Shown one piece after another: positions 58,327 through 64,000 of a stretch of 64,000 bases of DNA. The notes below the pieces were generated by a model, which saw nothing but the letters and a program-made list of their open reading frames with translations, was not told the DNA's origin and made no database searches. The DNA lies in the NCBI GenBank assembly GCA_037952775.1, contig JBANAY010000003.1:31682001-31746000 (forward strand). The letters are read 5' to 3'. This DNA comes from Clonostachys chloroleuca. Lineage: Eukaryota > Ascomycota > Sordariomycetes > Hypocreales > Bionectriaceae. Made by a program: the position numbers and the translations under genes. Within the stretch, counting starts at the first letter, position 1; the number at the start of each line of letters is the position of its first letter.

Positions 58327-60716
58327 ATGGCCTTGCCAAGCGATGGTCCTGCATTCTATCTCGGCTCCAACGAGCTTGAGCCTCCACGGCATATGCGCGT
58401 ACACACGTATTGTGTGGTACCGTGGGGTGTTTATTGCGGATATGACTTCCAGCTCGGAGATCAACTCTTAACGCGGATTGAGGGTGAGCTACGATACTTC
58501 TTCCAATGCCACTAGCTCATATATACTCGTCTCTCTACTGACTGCAGATGTGAAGAACAAGTCAGAACCTGTGTGGTAACGAAGCTTTCTCTCGCCTTGA
58601 GCCATAGCCCAATTGGAATGTTGAACTTCCGTCAGACCGTCCCGTAATCTACATATACGAGTACACTTTTTGCGCATGCGGTCTCTCTGAAACCCTCAAG
58701 TGCAAGTACGGTGGCGCTCCTTGGCAAGCGTGCCACAGAGCTTGTCATGACATACTGACGGTAGCTATGTTCGGTGTTCCGCATCCGACCATGGTCGATT
58801 ACTGGAAGGTCAGACAGCCTACTTTCAAGCCTATCATGTTGGATAGTCGACGGAGACGTGAACCCATGGAAGCAGATCTTGTTTCAGTTCTTGGCGGATG
58901 CATTCCGAATTTACCCTGGGAACTACTTTACCAAATTACGGGCTATGCATCCGCTGGGTACGCCGTCAACTATCTCACAACACGAATGGGCAGACTTATA
59001 CCTCAGAATTGTTCAATAGACTTAAGACGGGACGTCTGGGCCGATTATCTTGACTTTGAAGGACGAAGATACATCCGAGCGCTCTACAACATGTCTCCTA
59101 ACATCCCGGCCAAATCATTGGAGCCAACCATGGAGCTCCTATTCAGTGCGAAGTCATACCGAGCTACATATGTTATGTTGATTGAAATGTCTACCCTTGG
59201 AATCCAAAGAATTGTATTCGTGGATGATTCTTCCAGGCCCAAGTTGTTGACAAACAGCCGGGCATTTGGTGGAAAGTAATGAGGTTTCGAGATGGACCAC
59301 TTGTCGTTGGAGAGACAGATGTACGTATTTTGCAAACTTGTTTCTTCTTGCCTCGTTCTGATGTAGCTTTCAGGGTGTCAAACTGCGCTACTTAACGTTC
59401 GAATCTGACAAGGTCAAGTGTGTTACTTATCGTTGCAGTCGGAATTTTCTGTGGCCCACGCCAGCCAAGTCTGATTGCTACAACTCAGTGTGCGAAAGCC
59501 ACAACGGAATTGCAATACCGAGATCACATCTCCCCAGATATCCACGGCGAATGGACTCTGTTGATCTTCGAAATCCCGACGTACTTGGACTCTCATTTGC
59601 CGTCTTCAATGGCTGACACCCCGATTATAACCGCTCCATCCTACATGTCCATGCACACTTTCCAAAAGAGAGCCATAACTCCTATCGTGAGGTTGAGAGA
59701 AAAGCACAGGGTCAAATAACATGGCTGTATATCCCCCTGGAGCCACAAGAGGTCATCACTGAGGTTTGGGCCAGAAACGCAAGAGAAAAGCAACCAATCG
59801 CCTCTGCTAACGGTGGCCCTCTACATCCGCGAGAAGTGCCACCAGGACCGTATTGGCATTACTGGCAACTTCTTGTGAGATTGCTCTCTATCCCATGTCT
59901 TCTGCTCTGCGTTATACCTAACCTCCACACACATAGTTCTAAACAAGCAAGGGCCGCATTCACCAGATCGGGTCGGCGAGACATGGCCCAAGTACACGGT
60001 GGAAGCTGGTCCATAGCTCAAGCCATGGTCTAGAGCGGATATTTTGCGAACATGCTGCCGACACACAACTCGATGCATGGAGTCTTGGATTCAAACGTAT
60101 CGACTCTAAGCAAGTGGCCGTCATGGCTCGTCAGCCCCGGTCGGACGATCATTCAACATTAGGCTGGCCTCATTCCCTTCATTATGCAATGGCGAATTGC
60201 TCCTCCGCGGTGCTCGAGGGCGTCATTGAAGTGGCACAATGCCTACGGATGCCCAACCATCGCAACACGTCTGGTATCGGGAAATGCACGTCGGGCCTTT
60301 TACTGCGCTATCGAGATGGACATGTGGAGAGACTCGGAGAGGCCCGTCTTGACTTGGTGAAAAGTTGCAAAGTTCTCCCAACAGATGTCCTCCGCTTCAC
60401 ATTCCAGAAGAAGCTGGTCAAGACCTGCACAGTCGGCCCATCCCAGGGAAACGACGGCCCAAGCGCTGGATGTGCTGAGATACCCATGCGTGGAACTCTC
60501 GCCTGGTGCTTTCATGAGCAGGAGGCTTTGATCAAGCACAACGAGCAGAGGATTTCCCCAAGTAGTTCCCCTGTGGTGAATAAGGAGGAACAATATGGGT
60601 TCCCCAGGCTGTACAATAATGGCGTAGCTCTAGGAAGCAAAACTAGTATCGAGAGAAGAATGAACCACTCTGCAATGTCACAAAGCCTGCCAACGCCTCA
60701 ATGGTGGGGTAATTAA
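58327..60716 (+). pseudogene. Broken multi-exon fungal accessory gene, F-box-like
   Basis: A chain of gene-like pieces in varying frames. 58327-58482 reads MALPSDGPAFYLGSNELEPP; about 58596-59240 holds an F-box-like stretch (CIPNLPWELLYQITGYASAG); 59241-59320 reads VDKQPGIWWKVMRF; 59374-59874 continues after a good intron; 60114-60716 ends with CTSGLLLRYRDGHVERLGEA. Breaks seen: TAA at 58577 in the spliced frame, a one-base shift at the CCC at 59238-59240, TGA at 59614-59616 and TAG at 60014-60016. The order of motifs matches a family of large, lineage-variable F-box-like proteins I have seen in filamentous fungi, function unknown. Some breaks could be assembly errors like those elsewhere in the window, but in-frame stops argue for real decay. 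Confidence 0.55.
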
Positions 60717-61172
60717 TCCTTCATCTTCAAGCTCATCGCCAGAGACCGATAGGCCATGTATGAGATTTCTGGATGTGATTTCATTAGATATGAAAAACCT
60801 TCCGCTTGTTCAATGGCGATTATGTCCGGAGGCTGGGCGTTGAGTTACGATTATCAAAAATATCGTCATATGTTGATAATATACCTCATTTGGGTAGAGC
60901 AACAACCTAATTCCGACCATCGGCCGTCTTTAACTAAAACTATGCCTCCTAGCTCTCTCCTCACCGAAAAAAAAAAATTCGTAGAGAGAAAAACGGCGAA
61001 TCCCAATTGAAAAACAATCAAGATTTTGATTCCTCGTCTACCAATCAGGACAACCCTCGCCCCAGAGCGGAGAGAAGATCTCGGGAGAGAAGTGAGGGGT
61101 GACAGTGAGGTGCCACCCGAGTCTCATACCGGCGTCGGAAGAACGAGCAATCGAGGAGACAAAGCATACAAC
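60717..61172. promoter_or_regulatory. Region upstream of THI6
   Basis: About 455 bases with a run of about nine A near 60966-60974. No conserved TPP-riboswitch core was recognised. An in-frame open stretch precedes the chosen THI6 ATG but looks like leader. Confidence 0.45.
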
Positions 61173-62911
61173 ATGGCGGCACCAGTCGATTACAGCACGT
61201 ATTTGGTCACTGATTCGACGCCCGGAATCTTGGGGGACCGGGACCTATGCCAAGTCGTCGAGGCTGCACTCCAGGGTGGTGTTACCATCGTCCAATACAG
61301 AGACAAGCACTCATCAAGGGACGTTGTCGTCGAGACGGCCAAGAAGCTCCATGATATTTGCAAACGCTTCCAAGTCCCGTTTCTCATCAACGACCAGGTT
61401 GACGTCGCAGCTGAGATTGGCTGCGAGGGTGTAAGCTGTCCGTTCCAGAGCTGAAGCAACATGTCGACTAACAATAATTATCAAGGCACACATAGGCCAG
61501 GATGATTTGGGTCCGTTTATACACTCTCACGTCACAAATATCTCGATTGGGCCTATACACTAACTAGGTGGCATACGACAACAGATATCAAGAAAGCCAG
61601 AGAGCTACTCGGCCCCAACAAGATCATCGGCGTGACGGCCAGCTCCGTCGAGGAGGCGCTCCAAGCAGCCAAAGCCGGCGCGGACTATCTAGGGATCGGG
61701 ACCGTGTTCTCTACGCAGACCAAGAAGGACACCAAGTCCATCATCGGGCCCAGCGGCGTGCGGACGATCCTCTCGCAGCTGGCCGCCAGCGGCCATGGCG
61801 GCATCTCCACCGTCTGCATCGGCGGCATCAACATCTCCAACACGCAGCAGGTCATGACGCAGAGCAGCGCGCCGGCCAAGAGCCTGGACGGCGTCGCCGT
61901 GGTGAGCGCCATCATCGCCGCCGCCAACCCTGCTGCGGCCGCCAGAGAGCTGAGCTCGAAGGTCCTCACGGCCAAGGTCCCAGACGTCATCCGGGCGGTA
62001 GCCAAGAAGACGCCATTGTCGCATAACATGACCAACCTTGTCGGTATCCCCATTTCCCATGTACAATGACTGAATTGCTAACCTGCCAACAGGTCGTCCA
62101 GAATTTCGCCGCCAACGTCGGCCTCGCAGTCGGCGCAAGCCCCATCATGGCAAACTACGCCGAGGAGGCCGCCGACCTGGCCAAGCTGGGAGGCTCCCTC
62201 GTCATCAACATGGGCACCGTCACCCCGGACGGCCTCAAGAACTACGTCCAGGCGCTCGAGGCCTACAACGCCGCAGGCGGGCCAGTCCTCCTCGACCCCG
62301 TCGGGTACGTTCCTACATTCATTCCAAACCTCTATAATGGTCCCCATGCTAACACGATCCCCAACAGCGCCGGAGCCACCGCCGTCCGCCGCTCAGCAGT
62401 CAAGACCCTCCTCGCCGCCGGCTCCTTCGCCGTCATCAAGGGCAACGAGGGCGAGATCCAGACCCTCCACGGCGCCTCCGTCACCCAGCGCGGCGTCGAC
62501 TCCGACTCCACCCTCTCCCTCGCCCAGCGCGCCTCCGTCGTGCAGTCCGTCGCCCGCGCCCACAGCGCCGTCGTCCTCATGACGGGCGTCACCGACATCC
62601 TCAGCGACGGCCGCCGCACCTTCCGCGTCGACAACGGCCACGAGCTGCTCGCCCAGGTCACGGGGACGGGGTGCACCCTCGGCACCACCATCAGCGCCAT
62701 GATCGCCGCCTACCCGCAGGATACCCTCTTGGCCGCCGTGGCGGGCACGGCCATGTTCGGGGTCGCGGCTGAGCTGGCCGCGGGCAGGGCTGAGGTGCGA
62801 GGTCCGGGGACCTTTGTCCCGGCTTTCATCGACGAGCTGTACAGTGTTAGGAAGGCGACGGCGGAGAACGACTCTCGCTGGTTGTCGCTCGTCAAGATTT
62901 CTCGTATCTGA
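61173..62911 (+). CDS. THI6: Bifunctional thiamine-phosphate synthase / hydroxyethylthiazole kinase
   Basis: Exons are 61173-61430, 61486-61510, 61585-62039, 62093-62304 and 62368-62911, giving 497 residues; exon 2 is only 25 nt and rebuilds CEGAHIGQDDLDIKKARELL. The N-terminal domain is thiamine-phosphate synthase (IVQYRDKHSS, FLINDQVDVA, DYLGIGTVFSTQTK, VCIGGIN). The C-terminal half is the ThiM-type kinase (PLSHNMTNLVVQNFAANVGL, GGPVLLDPVGAGAT, VTGTGCTLGTTISAM). It phosphorylates hydroxyethylthiazole and then couples it to HMP-pyrophosphate to give thiamine phosphate. The donor of intron 3 (GTCGGT) is weak but is the only choice that joins NL to VVQN. It converges on HEM1. Confidence 0.94.
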
Positions 62912-63449
62912 CCTTCCTGTTCATGTCTGTTCTTGGGAGATGTTGGACGGTAGTGTGGTGTCTCGTTGCAGTCAACATACCAAGATATATGCAGTTACCC
63001 TAAAGCTCCATACGAACACATTCGAGTGCTCTTAAAAAGGCCGTTGTTGCTGATATTTTAGCCCCTAAAAATACCGTAAACATAAACTCAATTGATAGAT
63101 AGACACGTTCACATTCATTCACGGTACGATGGTAGTGGCAGAGGGAACTGTCGATGAGGTGGAAAAGGGTAAGCAAATATTGCATTCATCATGGGCCCAT
63201 TTGAGCTTGTTCAAAATGAGTCGGCCAGCGGATAAGCAAGATATCTATCCAAAATGAAAACAAAAGATGAGGTCCCGTCTCTCAAGATCTGGTGCTCATA
63301 CGAAAGTAACTAGAGTTAGATGCGTGCATGCGCTCGCTCAATGCTCACATGTCTAGATTGCAACGGCTGAGTCGTCAATGTTACATGACGACCGGTTTCG
63401 CTGAATTCGAACGACAAGTCCCCCAAGGGGGAAGCAGATCTGTCGCCAC
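62912..63449. other. Convergent 3' region between THI6 and HEM1
   Basis: About 540 AT-rich bases between converging stops. No gene, RNA or repeat is seen. Confidence 0.5.
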
Positions 63450-64000
63450 TTAGGCTGCGGCAACACGGCCAACAGCCCCGCGCAGCTCATCCCGCTCCAA
63501 AAGGGCCTCGGTAACACTTTGGATGCCACCAGTGGCCATGATCTCCTTGGTGGCCTGTTCGACCCCAAGCTGCTTGTCGTTCCACAGAGGTGACTCCTCC
63601 TGGACCTTTGACTCGCCTACCCCGATGAAGCCACCTTCGGCAGCCCAATCAGAGGTGCGCTTGATTCCAAGTCGGGTCCAGATCTCATCCAGTGCCTCGG
63701 CTAGTTCATCGCGATACAGTTTGACATGGCCTGGTGTGGGGGTGATTCTGAGTCGCTCCTGGCCGACAGGGACGGTGGGGTAATTGATTGACTGCACATA
63801 GATGCCATAGTCCTGTAGAAGCATGTCCGAGGCCGATTTGGCTAGTTCAGCATTGCCCACAAGGAGCGGTACGATGTGAGATGGGTTCGGGATGACCGGG
63901 ATGTCTCGGCTGTTGAGCTCCTCCTTGACGGCACGGGTGTGCAACTGCTGCAGTTTGCGGTCACCGTCGTATGCCATCTGGTACTCAATCGAGGCCTTTG
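63450..64000 (-). CDS. HEM1: 5-aminolevulinate synthase, C-terminal part
   Basis: The last 183 codons of a gene that begins beyond the right edge; the frame is open to the window end. Seen are RDIPVIPNPSHIVPLLVGNA, DYGIYVQSINYPTVPVGQER and LRITPTPGH, the typical C-terminal part of the PLP-dependent alpha-oxoamine synthase fold, including the Thr-containing block lining the active site. The enzyme condenses glycine and succinyl-CoA in the mitochondrial matrix, the first step of haem synthesis. The C-terminal tail (RTSDWAAEGGFIGVGESKVQ onward) is the usual fungal extension. No intron is seen in this part. Confidence 0.95.
   Translation of the reverse strand, partial: KASIEYQMAYDGDRKLQQLHTRAVKEELNSRDIPVIPNPSHIVPLLVGNAELAKSASDMLLQDYGIYVQSINYPTVPVGQERLRITPTPGHVKLYRDELAEALDEIWTRLGIKRTSDWAAEGGFIGVGESKVQEESPLWNDKQLGVEQATKEIMATGGIQSVTEALLERDELRGAVGRVAAA

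Noticed and set aside
60717..61172. TPP riboswitch upstream of THI6
   Set aside because: Fungal TPP riboswitches sit in introns of THI4 and NMT1-type genes; I saw no conserved core here.
1..64000. tRNA, rRNA or CRISPR elements
   Set aside because: No tRNA-like B box with matching arms, no rRNA sequence and no spaced direct repeats were found in the gene-free intervals. A covariance-model scan would be decisive.

Overview
The window is nuclear DNA of a filamentous ascomycete, most likely a sordariomycete and possibly a hypocrealean. Genes are densely packed on both strands. They carry short (about 50-110 bp) GT-AG introns, often with CTNAC-type branch points, and encode typical Pezizomycotina housekeeping proteins. 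I cannot name the species. Exon-intron structures were worked out by hand from reading frame, splice signals and remembered family motifs; no search was run.

Layout: (1) 1-6.4 kb: 3' end of the splicing factor gene RSE1, an intracellular LysM protein, an NSRP1-like splicing regulator, TIM13 and an L-type lectin. (2) 6.4-14.1 kb: a long gene-free stretch leading into a cAMP-dependent protein kinase catalytic subunit, then a CorA-like membrane protein. (3) 14.5-23.4 kb: LMBR1-like membrane protein, HAT1, pyrroline-5-carboxylate reductase, CTK3 and mitochondrial ribosomal protein bL12m. (4) 23.7-38.5 kb: MDN1/midasin, about 4,930 residues, the dominant gene. (5) 39.5-49 kb: a protein kinase with an unrecognised N-terminal region, an isochorismatase-family hydrolase, an unknown conserved protein and an IAH1-like esterase. 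(6) 49.5-57.4 kb: UTP10 and an alternative NADH dehydrogenase. (7) 57.4-60.7 kb: a broken, F-box-like accessory gene. (8) 61-64 kb: THI6 and the 3' end of HEM1.

The genes form no single pathway. There is a bias towards RNA and ribosome work: RSE1, NSRP1-like, CTK3, bL12m, MDN1 and UTP10. bL12m and MDN1 are divergently transcribed from a shared gap of about 307 bp. Mitochondrial functions also recur (TIM13, bL12m, NDI1, HEM1).

The most striking observation is that four conserved genes (MDN1, IAH1-like, UTP10, NDI1) each contain exactly one apparent single-base deletion. In three of them it lies in a C run directly after an A, where one more C restores the expected protein. MDN1 and UTP10 are essential in yeast, so homopolymer shortening in the assembly is the likeliest cause, but ribosomal slippage has not been excluded. 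No clearly new multi-gene system was found. The best candidates for new biology are the kinase with an unknown N-terminal region and 39-residue repeats, and a PKA transcript whose last intron controls the C-terminal FxxF motif.
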